From NCBI RefSeq assembly GCF_022512515.1, contig NZ_JAKWBK010000001.1, forward strand, positions 744,001 through 808,000: 64,000 bases of DNA, given 5' to 3'. The position numbers and the translations under genes are program-made. This stretch comes from Paraniabella hibiscisoli (GTDB lineage: Bacteria; Bacteroidota; Bacteroidia; Chitinophagales; Chitinophagaceae). Below the pieces are notes generated by a model that did not search any database, was not told where the DNA came from, and saw nothing but the letters and a program-made list of their open reading frames with translations. Positions 55,577-64,000 of the stretch are shown one piece after another. Within the stretch, counting starts at the first letter, position 1. Each line of letters begins with the position of its first letter.

Positions 55577-56647
55577 CTATTGGCTCATACCATACAACAC
55601 CGCAATAATAATGATGGCAATAATGATGGCCACCACAATTTTGGAGGTCGATAAAGGTTTATTACCACTAATCGCACCCGTTTGCCCATTGATAATAAAA
55701 TGATAGCTTTTTCCTTTAAACAAATACTGGCAAAGCCAAATCGGCAATATCACCTGCTTAAAGGTTTCGCTGGCGTAGCGGGTTTGCACGCTAAGGTCTT
55801 TATAAGTATCATCCGCCAGGTGTTGTGCAGCTTCTCTGTGAACACGGTCGTTGATCTCGCTACGGGCCGCGTCAAATGTGTCCTGCAGCGCTTTGTCAAA
55901 CGCCTGGGCGTGCCACCCCAGTAAATATTCAGGATTAAACAACTCCACCTGTTGCAGGTTGAAAGGATAGATCTTATTGATCTGCTCCTGGGTAATTCTT
56001 TTATTTCCACAAATCAGTATATCATCAAAAAAGCGTTCAAAAGAACCCTCACGCCAATACCAGCGGGTGCGCTGCACGCTTTGTGTTACTTCTTTACCAT
56101 TTTCATCCCGGGTACGGATCGTTTCGTAATAATAAGTTCCCGCATAACCCTCCCATTGATTATAGGTATGGCAATCGAAGGTAAAGAACGGAACATAATG
56201 TCCTTCCAGCTTATCGGTCAGCGATAGCTCTTTTAAACTGCTGTCGTTCCAGAAACCTTTGCCGATCCATTGTTTAAAAACATCTAATGCTTCCTGCCTG
56301 GATAGCTGGAAAGGTAATATACCCGTAGGTGTGATGGTGCGGGTTTTATAAGCTTCAGGATTTAAAACATTATTGCCGCAGTTGCGGCACTCAAAAAAAG
56401 CAATATCAGCCCCAGCCTGTGTTTCCTGGCCACATTTACTGCATTTATAGGTAACCGTGGTCACCGGCTCCAGCGGGATAGCTGCAGCATCCTTAAATAT
56501 CTGGATATTATTTTCTTCTACAACCTGGCTGCTTTTTTCAATAGGGAACTGTGCGCCACAATGCAGGCACTTTAACGCATTTTTATCTGCATCAAAATTC
56601 AGTTCCGAATTGCAATTAGGGCAAGGGTGCTCTTTTAAAACCTGCAT
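55577..56647 (-). CDS. Double zinc-ribbon membrane protein (YdjG/TFIIB-ribbon type)
   Basis: A clean 356-residue protein. Two zinc ribbons lie at the N-terminus: CPNCNSELNF paired with LKCLHCGAQF, and YKCSKCGQETQ paired with FECRNCGNNV. A middle domain with aromatic loops (YVPFFTFDCHTYNQWEGYAG, TRWYWREGSFERFFDD) follows, and one C-terminal membrane helix (KIVVAIIIAIIIIAVLYGM). These proteins are often mislabelled as primosomal helicases. In Bacillus a zinc-ribbon protein of this kind recruits an SPFH protein to the membrane, and here the SPFH gene lies immediately upstream. The two stop/start codons are 1 bp apart. Confidence 0.75.
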   Translation of the reverse strand: MQVLKEHPCPNCNSELNFDADKNALKCLHCGAQFPIEKSSQVVEENNIQIFKDAAAIPLEPVTTVTYKCSKCGQETQAGADIAFFECRNCGNNVLNPEAYKTRTITPTGILPFQLSRQEALDVFKQWIGKGFWNDSSLKELSLTDKLEGHYVPFFTFDCHTYNQWEGYAGTYYYETIRTRDENGKEVTQSVQRTRWYWREGSFERFFDDILICGNKRITQEQINKIYPFNLQQVELFNPEYLLGWHAQAFDKALQDTFDAARSEINDRVHREAAQHLADDTYKDLSVQTRYASETFKQVILPIWLCQYLFKGKSYHFIINGQTGAISGNKPLSTSKIVVAIIIAIIIIAVLYGMSQ

Positions 56648-56648
56648 A

Positions 56649-57643
56649 CTATAACCTGCTCAGCAATTCTGTTTTTTTAGTATTAAATTCTTCTTCGGTA
56701 AGAATGCCCTGCGCTTTTAACTCACCTAATTGCTTCAAGGTTTCCAATATGGCAGTCTTACTTTCTGCTGCATTGGCTGGTTGAGCAGGCTGTGGTTGAG
56801 TAGCCTGTCCCATCAGGTTGTTTAAGAGTACGCCGGCTCCCAGTCCGCCCATACTACCTGCTGCGTCATTATCCGCTAATTTCTCCAATGCAATACCTCC
56901 CTGCATCTGGTTAAAGTCATTTAGGTTACCCTTCAATATATTCAGCTGCGTTTTTTATCCAGCATCTTTTCTACTTCTTCCGGCAGCGATACATTTTCAA
57001 TAAAGAATTTTTCAAGTGCTATACCGTAGCTGTCTAATTCTTTTTGAAAAGCCGGTTTTACTTTTTCGCCAATGGCATGAAAATTAGCCGCCAGATCTAA
57101 AGCTGTAACATTGGCCTGGGCCAACGCTTCTGCAAATTTGCTGGATACAATGCCCTGTAAGGTTTCTTCCACGGCATCCACCCGCACAAAAGGATTGGTA
57201 CCGGCAAATTCGGTGATGAATAATTTAGCATCTACAATACTAATAGCAAAATTGCCGAAAGACCTTATACGTACCTGGCCGAACTCCGGATCCCGCATTA
57301 GCACAGGGCCTGAAGTACCCCATTTCAGGTCAGTAAACTGGCGGGTATTGATAAAATATATGTCAACCTTAAAAGGGCTGTTAAATCCATATTTCCATGA
57401 TTTAAGCGTAGTAATCACTGGCATATTGCTGGTAGTTAGCGTATGCAAGCCTGGATTATACACATCACCAAACTCTCCTTCGTTCATCAGCACGGCTACC
57501 TGGCTTTCCCGTACGGTTAATTTAGCACCGCTCTTAATATTGTTGCCTTTATCCTGGAATTTCCAGATGATGGTATTGTCTGAAGTATCCACCCATTCAA
57601 TTACTTCAATCAGTTCGTTCTTAATAAAGTCGAATAAGCCCAT
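56649..57643 (-). CDS. SPFH-domain protein with C-terminal SHOCT-like segment (frameshift)
   Basis: About 331 residues once one A in the A6 run near 56956 is restored (LDKKTQLNILKGNLNDF). It starts MGLFDFIKNELIEVIEWVDT. The SPFH domain reads LTVRESQVAVLMNEGEFGDV, YNPGLHTLTTSNMPVITTL, KWGTSGPVLMRDPEFGQVRI, with the coiled coil around EKFFIENVSLPEEVEKML. This is the virion-core/YdjI-like branch of SPFH proteins. A Gln/Pro/Ala-rich linker precedes a final SHOCT-like helix pair (LKQLGELKAQGILTEEEFNT). It is probably a membrane-stress scaffold working with the adjacent zinc-ribbon protein. Confidence 0.8.
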
Positions 57644-57705
57644 TACTATTTTTTTAGAATACCAAATTAAGATTTAGCCCGTGAATTATTGATTATTTTT
57701 TTGTT

Positions 57706-58871
57706 TTAGAGATAGCTTAACCATCTGTTATTACGGTGTGCCGCTTTGTAAACACCATACCACTTACACAGGGGGTACAATACAAGGATCGCCAATATCC
57801 ATACTCCATAAACAACAGGGAGGAAAAAAGCCTTGAATTCCTGAGGCCGCCCAAAGTTGAAGCCAAAAGCTAAATCGCCGACAGAAAAGCCACTAGCCAG
57901 TATTACTAATATTAGTGCAGCGTGTATCAGGTACCAGTGTACCAGGTAAAAAAATAAAGGCACTTTACCATAAACAGCTAGTATTCCTGAAAATCTATTC
58001 CGGCTATTGGTAAACAAAGCCAGCAGCAGAAACATAAAGCCCAGGAATAATAATGTATATTGAAGAGAAGGAGGGTACTTATTAACGTTAAGAAACGAAA
58101 TAAAGGTAAAAGCGCTGCTCTTTTGATAGGACCAGGGTGTACCATCTCCATATATATTGATCGCTCTTAGAAAAAGAAAGGCTGCTATTAGTATAAGCCC
58201 TGTCCTGACGCAAATTCGTCGCACAGAGACGGCCTCTTTTAAAAATATCCTGGCCGAGCCAAAGCCTATCAGCATAATAGCCAGCCACGGTAAAGGTGGA
58301 TAACCATAGATCAGGCTATGCTTGTCGCTAAGCGGTACAAATGCAGGCTGAAAAAGAGCGTTCAGTATTGCGGCAACTACATTTTGTTGGGATAACGCTA
58401 ATAAAGGCAATATGCCTGAAAACACCATCACCACAATGCCTGTGGCTAATAGGGTAGTGCTGCGCAGCTTTAATAAAAGAGATAATACAATAAAGCCAAA
58501 TCCAATAGCAAAGATCACCTGTATGAGAATAACGCTGAAGTGTATGTCGAACCAGATACCAAAATTGACCAGTGTTAATTCCAGTACAATGAGCCATATA
58601 CCCCTGCTTAAAAGAAATAGACGGTGCTCTTTGGTACTGTTTTTTTATTTTGAAGGGACAGCCATGTAGAGGTTCCTGACAGGAAAACAAAAACGGGCGC
58701 ACAAAGGTGGGTGACCCACCTTGTAAAAAATAGAGGTATAGTGGTAGTTGCCAGATCGGTAGGTTGTTGGGTAAGCGCCGTTTCGTGAAACAGGTCCCGG
58801 GTATGATCGAGCACCATAATTACCATTACCAGGCCTCTCAGGATGTCAATGGAGGGGATGCGTTTAGCCAT
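57706..58871 (-). CDS. DUF1624/HGSNAT-like membrane protein (frameshift)
   Basis: A polytopic membrane protein of about 388 residues after adding one A near 58640 (QNKKNSTKEHRLFLLSRGIW). The N-terminus RIPSIDILRGLVMVIMVLDH is the signature of the heparan-alpha-glucosaminide N-acetyltransferase-like group (DILRG and a conserved DH). Further blocks are RWVTHLCAPVFVFLSGTS and, in the second part, YPPLPWLAIMLIGFG and FFYLVHWYLIHAALILVI with the conserved HWY/H. Ten or so helices span it. Its substrate in bacteria is unknown; transfer of acyl groups across the membrane is the family expectation. Confidence 0.8.
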
Positions 58872-58953
58872 ACACCAAAATACAACTATTTATAAACAGA
58901 TCGTTTTATGTACCTTCAATAAGCGATTACAACCATCCAAAAAATCATGTATT

Positions 58954-59369
58954 ATGGCCGATAATAAAACAAAAGCTACTGCAGAAGATGTAGCCGCATT
59001 TATCGAAAAAAGCGACCCAAAAAAGGTGGAGGATAGTTTTAAACTAATAGAGATCATGGAACGATTGTCTGGCGAGAAGGCAACCATGTGGGGGCCATCC
59101 ATTGTTGGCTTTGGCAAATACCATTATAAATATGCAAGCGGTCATGAAGGGGATATGTGCCGTATAGGATTTTCACCACGTAAGGCCCAGTTCTCCTTAT
59201 ATATTTTAAGCTGCGATAGCCCGGTTCAAAGTAAACTGGTCGATCAGCTAGGCAAAATAAAAAAGCAGTGGCTTGTATTTATTTTAAGAAGCTGGATGAT
59301 CTGAACCTGGAAGTGTTGGAGAAAATGATCCTGCAATCTTTAAAAGAAACAAAGGAGTTGTGGGGCTGA
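58954..59369 (+). CDS. DUF1801 (YdhG-like) protein (frameshift)
   Basis: A small YdhG-fold protein starting at the ATG at 58954 (MADNKTKATAEDVAAFIEKS). The blocks MERLSGEKATMWGPSIVGFG, KYHYKYASGHEGDMCRIGFS and PRKAQFSLYILSCDS are the usual DUF1801 ones. The frame breaks near 59262 (A6 lacks one A); restored it ends AVACIYFKKLDDLNLEVLEK and stops at 59369, for 138 residues. Related proteins bind iron or act as frataxin-like chaperones, but the role here is unknown. The GNAT gene follows after 18 bp on the same strand. Confidence 0.8.
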
Positions 59370-59387
59370 TAACCTTAATTTGCAGTC

Positions 59388-59921
59388 ATGGGTGAGATTA
59401 AAAAAGAACAGGCGGAACCATTTATTTTCAGGATGGCTACAGCAGCCGACGCCGATAGTATCTGGGAAATATTGCAACAAGCCATTGAACGTCGCCGGCG
59501 GGATGGTAGCAAGCAATGGCAGGATGGTTACCCGAACCCAGACACGGCGCAGGAGGATATTGAAAAGGGCTGGGGTTTTGTGCTTACGGAGGAGGGTGCT
59601 ATAATTGCCTTCTGCGCGCTAATAGTAAATGACGAACCTGCTTACGATAATATTGACGGCGCCTGGTTAACCAACGGTGATTTCCTGGTAGTACATCGTG
59701 TGGCCGTATCGGATAAAGTAGCAGGAAAAGGAATAGCTACCCATTTATTTAAAGCGATAGAACAATATGCTATCACTCAAAATATCCCCAGCATTAAGGT
59801 AGATACCAATTTTGATAACCCGGCAATGCTGAAGATATTGGAAAAGCTGCAATATACTTATTGCGGTGAAGTGATGTTACGCGGTGCACCCAGGAAGGCA
59901 TTTGAAAAGGTATTGGGATAA
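59388..59921 (+). CDS. GNAT-family N-acetyltransferase
   Basis: A complete 177-residue acetyltransferase. The acetyl-CoA loop is VVHRVAVSDKVAGKGIATHL, with the GKGIA signature, and the C-terminal strands include IKVDTNFDNPAMLKILEKLQ (conserved D/N...NPAM) and YTYCGEVMLRG. The N-terminus FRMATAADADSIWEILQQAI is the normal first strand and helix. The acceptor is unknown. The last 64 bp overlap the 3' end of the retron reverse transcriptase gene on the opposite strand. Because this gene is intact to its stop, the overlap more likely reflects a clipped reverse transcriptase. Confidence 0.85.
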   Translation: MGEIKKEQAEPFIFRMATAADADSIWEILQQAIERRRRDGSKQWQDGYPNPDTAQEDIEKGWGFVLTEEGAIIAFCALIVNDEPAYDNIDGAWLTNGDFLVVHRVAVSDKVAGKGIATHLFKAIEQYAITQNIPSIKVDTNFDNPAMLKILEKLQYTYCGEVMLRGAPRKAFEKVLG

Positions 59922-60975
59922 CTAAGATTAAATAGACTGTCGCGTTGTTTTAAGAACGACATGTAATAATGATAAATGTGCAAATTCGTAAGTGCTTCTC
60001 TTTTCATTTCATGAATAAGATCGAGTGTATTGTTTTTCACAATAATTCCGGTGATCTCACAAGATATTTTGCGGTAAGAAATTTTCTTAGGTGAAGGAAA
60101 GAATCCTTCTTCTTTAATTATATTAAGTATTTTCTCATTCAAGGCTCTGAAATCTTCTTTGGAGGAAAAGGTCAAATCATCAAGGTAGCAAGTAAATGTG
60201 AGATTGTTTGTTCGGGCAAAATCATGAAGTCTGCGCGCGACATTCTGCAGTACGAGGTTTGCAATGATGCAGGATGTGGGCGCGCCTTGAGGAAGCTTCC
60301 CCTCGACAGTAGTTAATGGGGTTACAATCCTAGCTATATCGTGCGGTAATCCAAATTTCACCAGCGAACCATATACCTGTCTGTGACTGATATTGGGAAA
60401 GAAATTTTTGAGATCCACTTTTAAAAAGTAAACATTATTGCAATGCCGAAATGCATTTTGTATATGATTTCTGCCTCTTATCGATCCGTACATATAATCA
60501 GGGAAAGCTGATTGAGCCGTAATAAATTCATGGATCGTCTTCTGAATCCGATCAAGAGGGTAGGTTGGTATTCTTAGATTTCTTTTCCTGATGCTGCCAT
60601 TTTTATCTAATTGCGGCTTTCCATATTTGGTTTTATCTACTTCTTTTTCCTTGTAGTGTTTTGCAATGTTCTTTATAATGTACCAGATATGCTTTTCTGT
60701 AAATTTTAGGGTGTTGTATAATGCAGCTTTAGTACTGATCATAAAATTGATAGGGCTCAGACCATTCTCTTGATAATTGTCAAGGTTGTTGCAAACCATT
60801 GTTGTACCTTGATGAAACGCCACGGACTTTTATTCTTTTTTAGCCGACGAGTCTTCTTCAATGTTCTGGAAATCTTTTCCAGTTGGAGATGTTCTAATGG
60901 AGATAGCTCTTTTTCAAACTTTCTTTGAAGAGACTTTAAGCACATACATAAAGCCCTAGTTTTTAATTGCTTCAT
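59858..60975 (-). CDS. Retron-type reverse transcriptase (frameshift)
   Basis: About 372 residues from the ATG at 60975 (MKQLKTRALCMCLKSLQRKF), with one base lost near 60780. The retron-specific X motif NAxxH is present as NAFRH (about residues 174-178), beside GSIRGRNHIQ and FLKVDLKNFFPNIS (metal-binding Asp). QGAPTS (about 230) and YLDD (about 264-267) are the core RT motifs; the Y region VTG occurs as ITG (about 308) in EITGIIV. It would use a structured RNA as template and primer. The last 20 residues read into the opposite-strand GNAT gene, so the thumb looks shortened. The leader region (60985-61195) probably encodes msr-msd. Confidence 0.85.
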
Positions 60976-60984
60976 GAGATTGAT

Positions 60985-61195
60985 TTTGGTGATGACAATA
61001 TTGTCCCATGATCAATATGGCCAGTCGCCCATTGCAATAAGCTAACTCTCCTTTTCAAACCCTATCATTCTAATTTGGCGCGCCGCCCCATGCGGGCGCA
61101 CCCAACCAGCGTAATTACGCTTCAAATACTGGGTCGATCTTCAAAGAACAGAGCTAATTTACTAATGTCTGTAGGTAGAATAACCTGCAGTTGTC
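60985..61195 (-). ncRNA. Putative retron msr-msd RNA
   Basis: The 250-bp leader on the minus strand is rich in hairpins. A perfect GCGTAATTACGC palindrome lies inside a CCAG/CTGG pair; next to it is a strong GC stem, GGTGCGCC with GGCGCGCC, around CGCATGGGG. ATGG/CCAT and ACAATATTGT palindromes lie nearer the RT start. TTAGC, the context of the branching G in known retrons, occurs twice (AAATTAGCTC, GAGTTAGCTT). The a1/a2 ends cannot be assigned by eye. Position and structure fit; function is inferred. Confidence 0.4.
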
Positions 61196-61228
61196 AACAA
61201 TTATTAAACATTATTAGTGATGTTGAAC

Positions 61229-61882
61229 TCATGATAATAATTTCACCTTGCTTAATATCTGCTTCGATTCTATAACCTGTACGCCTCTATGTTTTTGCCT
61301 GCCATAATGCAGCATCAACATAGCCAGCTTATGTACCGGCAGGGGCTCCAGTTTTTTAAGCAATCCTAGCTTATTAAAAAAGTGCAATACCGATTCGCTT
61401 ATTTTTTCACCGGCCCGGTCGGTACCCGGTCTCGATAACAAGCCCGGCCTCAACAGTGTTAAACTTTCAAAGCTCAAAGCTAGAATGGCTTGCTCAAGTT
61501 CACCCTTCATGCGGGAATAAAAGACCAATGATTTGGGATTCGCCATACCCGCTGATACTAAAACAAAGGCAGGAACAGCATTCAGACTTGCAGCCCGCGC
61601 GAAAGCCAGCTGGTATTCATAATCTACTTTGTATTGCGCCTCTTTACTTCCCGCCGCCTTCAAAGTAGTGCCCAGGCAGGAAAATGCCATATCTCCTCTA
61701 ACCAGATCCTGCCATTGCCGGGGGTTGTCAAAGTTGATTACCTGCACCTGTAGCTTCGCATGATGCAGCGATAGCGGTTTTCTTACCAACGCAATTACTT
61801 CTGTAATGCTTTCATCCCGCAATAATACTTGCAATAGTTCTTTACCGGTAGCGCCCGTAGCGCCAATTAATACTGCTTTCAT
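61229..61882 (-). CDS. NAD(P)-binding oxidoreductase-like protein (atypical SDR)
   Basis: A clean 217-residue Rossmann-fold protein. The dinucleotide loop is MKAVLIGATGATGKELLQVL (GxTGxTG), with further SDR-like features FSCLGTTLKAAGSKEAQYKV, FVLVSAGMANPKSLVFYSRM (Ser and YxxxK-like Tyr-Ser-Arg-Met-Lys) and LTLLRPGLLSRPG. This is the HTATIP2/NmrA-like branch, whose members often act as redox sensors rather than enzymes. Substrate unknown. It lies directly downstream, on the same strand, of the alpha/beta hydrolase gene (20 bp), and upstream of the retron leader. Confidence 0.8.
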   Translation of the reverse strand: MKAVLIGATGATGKELLQVLLRDESITEVIALVRKPLSLHHAKLQVQVINFDNPRQWQDLVRGDMAFSCLGTTLKAAGSKEAQYKVDYEYQLAFARAASLNAVPAFVLVSAGMANPKSLVFYSRMKGELEQAILALSFESLTLLRPGLLSRPGTDRAGEKISESVLHFFNKLGLLKKLEPLPVHKLAMLMLHYGRQKHRGVQVIESKQILSKVKLLS

Positions 61883-61902
61883 TAAATAGCTGGTAGAAAT
61901 TT

Positions 61903-62950
61903 TCAGGCCAAAATTAATACAGGGATCAACGTCAGAGCATAATAACTACAACTCGCTAAAAAAGCATTGATCCGGCTTTCCAGTTCGGTATTACCAGTGG
62001 CTATATTATTATGATCGCGACCGGGGTAAATAAACAATGTCACACGGTCGCCAACGCCCTGCTTCTTCATTTCATTAAATGGCAATTCGGCCTGCGATGC
62101 CGGTGTAATACGATCGTTTTGTGCAGCGTGAAGCTGGGCCTTCGTAAGCCGCTTACAGAAATAAAAAGGAGAAGAGGCAATCAGGCGCTGTCTTGTTGCA
62201 GCGATGGTGATATGGCCATTAATAAGACCATCCAGGAATTGTGCCTTATAAGTAGGGTCATTATACAGTTGGGCCGTCAGGCCTATAAAATCCGAATTAA
62301 AAGCAACAGGCGCTACCCGTTTAAAACGCTGGTCGCGTATGCCGGTTAATAATGCCACAGTACCGCCGCGACTGCCACCCCTGATCATCGCCCGGCTGGT
62401 ATCCGCCTGTTGAAACAGGTAACCCACTGCGTTCAGGCAGGCGATCACATCGTCCGTAGCACCATCAAAAGCATCGAATCTCGATCCTCCGGACAAAGCC
62501 GACTTGAGTATTTTACCGTCCACCTCCAGGCTTACATATTGTCCTCTCATCGATGGTATTACATATATAAACGGCAGGTCTTCCCGGGTAACTTAACTTT
62601 TACCGAATTGACGGGATCTTCATCAATGCCAAATCCACCGGCATAAAACAACAGCGGCACGCGTTGATCAGTTGCCGGCGCTAACACGGCCGCGTACTCT
62701 TTAATATCTCTAACCTGAACGAAATAATATAGGCTGATAATTTCGGATTGACGGCTTGGGTTTCTTCTATCCTGATATCCTGCGGCGCCAGGTTTCGTTG
62801 CGACCAGGTTTGTTCCACTGCATTGATCTCAGCGGCAGTGGGCGGCGCAAACAAAGATGCTTTATCTATTCCTTTAAGCACATCTTTCTTCTTACAGGCA
62901 AACCAGCTCAACATCAAAAGCAGCAAGGCTGTACAACGATAAGCATTCAT
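61903..62950 (-). CDS. Alpha/beta-hydrolase lipoprotein, prolyl-oligopeptidase-like (two frameshifts)
   Basis: About 349 residues after restoring single bases near 62735 (SAYYYFVQVRDIKEYAAVL) and 62585 (EDLPFIYVIPSMRGQYV). The N-terminus ends LLMLSWFACKKK, a lipoprotein signal with Cys at about 19. The alpha/beta-hydrolase domain has LLFYAGGFGIDEDPVN, AMIRGGSRGGTVALLTGIRD with the nucleophile Ser in GGSRGG, HAAQNDRITPASQAEL (Asp loop) and YPGRDHNNIATG (His). This fits S9-type peptidases or related esterases. It precedes the NAD(P)-binding gene by 20 bp. The substrate is unknown. Confidence 0.75.
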
Positions 62951-63104
62951 TCTGGGAATGTTTCGCGAAATTATTTCCCGCCTTTTAAAGTAATCGTTTA
63001 AATTTCACTAATTAACAAAAGATCAACAGGGCCATTTTGAAGGGAAAATCCCGGAGTGCTGCGCATTTAGCCAATCTCTTTATTTCATTATTGAATGCTA
63101 TGTT

Positions 63105-63886
63105 TTACTCCACACCCAATACCCGCTCTATCTCCGAATGGTATTCTTTAAATGCGTCCAGATCGTTATGCGCTCCACCTGGAATGGTAATAAATGTCTT
63201 GTCAGCACAATCTGCCTGCTCAAACAATTGCTGTCCTAAACCGTAAGGCACTACTTTATCAGCCGTGCCGTGAAACACTGTTAGAGGGCAATTAAGCTTT
63301 TCAATACTTTGGCTACTGTTGAATTGAAACCTTAGAAAATACTTTACAGGTATAATGGGGAACCGGGCTTGTGCAACATCCATCATAGTAGTAAAAGGAG
63401 ATTCCAGTATAAGCCGTTGCGGTTTATTTTCAGCTGCTACCAGGGTAGCAAAATGAGTTCTAAAGACCGCCCATATACGATGATATGGTCTTCGGGAAAC
63501 TGCTTTTGCAACTCTTTGTAAAAAAAGCGGGCATCGTTTTGCAGGTTTACTTCAGACAGTTCTCCAGTGCTTTTACCATAGCTCCTGTAATCCATCACCA
63601 GCACATTATAGTTATATTGTGTGAATGCTGAAGCAATCGTTCCCCACCGCTTTAAACTACCCTTGTTACCATGAAAATAAAGGATAACGCCTTTAGGTTG
63701 GGCTACTGTAAAATAAAGCGCATTCAGCATCGCACCATCGGCTCTTTGAAAATGCAGCTCTTTGAAAGCGCGGTCAAAAGAGAACTGATAAGAAGCTTCC
63801 AGCTTCTCTGGCCTGAAAATCAACTTTTGCTGAAACATAACTAGTCCCATCATAACTACAATATAGATGCCCGACAAACCATACAA
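63105..63886 (-). CDS. Alpha/beta hydrolase, membrane-anchored (frameshift)
   Basis: About 260 residues once one base near 63457 is restored (YGRSLGTHFATLVAAENKP). An N-terminal membrane helix (LYGLSGIYIVVMMGLVMF) anchors it. The fold follows with VILYFHGNKGSLKRWG (oxyanion loop), VLVMDYRSYGKSTG, IIVYGRSLGTH with the nucleophile Ser in GRSLG, VFHGTADKVVPYGLGQQL (Asp) and TIPGGAHNDLDAF (His). This is the BEM46/YqiA-like hydrolase group. The frame begins at a TTG at 63886 and stays open to the window edge, so the true start may lie outside or within 63887-64000. Confidence 0.8.
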
Positions 63887-64000
63887 TATTTTTTTATGCG
63901 ATGCCTCATCGTCTGTGATCTTCTCTATAGCTACTGCCTTCGAGGTTAACAGGTGTTTCTTTATAATGAATAATTTCTTCGAGCATTTTATGATAAGGTG
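63887..64000 (-). other. Right edge: unresolved 5' region of the hydrolase or of another gene
   Basis: The hydrolase frame is open to the edge (HLLTSKAVAIEKITDDEASH), without a Met. In another frame an ATG at 63986 gives MLEEIIHYKETPVNLEGSSY before a stop at about 63909. One indel could join them, making 63986 the hydrolase start. I cannot decide from this window. Confidence 0.3.

Noticed and set aside
59858-60975. Group II intron maturase or diversity-generating retroelement RT
   Set aside because: No intron domains or maturase/endonuclease region, no template/variable repeat pair; the NAxxH and ITG motifs point to a retron.
1-64000. tRNA or rRNA genes
   Set aside because: I looked for T-loop-like GGTTCRA and other tRNA arms and for rRNA signatures by eye and saw none; a short tRNA could still be missed.

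Overview
The window reads as chromosome of a Bacteroidota bacterium, most likely a Chitinophagaceae (Niabella/Chitinophaga-like) soil or plant-associated species. The basis is a SusC/SusD polysaccharide locus with an ECF sigma factor and FecR anti-sigma factor, several TAnnTTTG promoter boxes, many secreted lipoproteins, and families largely typical of the phylum (DUF6624, DUF4184-like, NIPSNAP, TlpA-like thioredoxins). The genus is inference.

Reading quality matters throughout. About forty genes, including housekeeping genes (truB, mnmE), are split by one- or two-base indels. Most are single-base losses in A or T runs, and in every case the protein resumes in the next frame with its conserved motifs. 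I treat these as base-calling or assembly errors, annotate each gene as one CDS, and give the approximate break.

Layout. 0-5.5 kb: housekeeping and envelope genes (DoxX-like, TruB, a DsbA-like oxidoreductase, a TlpA-like thioredoxin, NIPSNAP, MnmE). 5.5-7.6 kb: orphan genes, one resembling a compact RNase toxin domain, behind a long nested hairpin leader. 7.7-11.2 kb: a small defence-like island (XRE regulator, FRG-domain protein, AbiC-like membrane protein, DUF4917/SIR2-like protein). 11.2-22.0 kb: the most unusual part, a row of unrelated minus-strand genes (small acidic proteins, lipoproteins, membrane proteins) separated by nine same-orientation copies of one intergenic repeat. It looks like a gene-cassette array comparable in layout to recombinase-associated immunity arrays of Bacteroidales; no recombinase is in the window.

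22.5-32.9 kb: mixed accessory metabolism and regulation (serine hydrolase, Crp- and TetR-type regulators, CDP-alcohol phosphotransferase, GNAT, DsrE, a second TlpA-like protein). 33.2-44.2 kb: a polysaccharide utilisation locus in the order sigma factor, FecR, SusC, SusD, rhamnogalacturonan-acetylesterase-like SGNH esterase, alpha/beta esterase, GH2 enzyme. Import through SusCD, deacetylation and beta-glycoside cleavage suggest an acetylated pectin-type glycan as substrate. 44.2-55.5 kb: pirin, small GNAT, a three-gene secreted-protein operon with a terminator, a TPR sensor kinase overlapping its LuxR-type response regulator, YceI, a second histidine kinase, a HEAT-repeat protein and an ATPase. 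55.6-57.6 kb: a zinc-ribbon/SPFH pair. 59.9-61.2 kb: a retron-type reverse transcriptase with a structured leader that probably holds msr-msd. 61.2-64 kb: NAD(P)-binding protein and two alpha/beta hydrolases.
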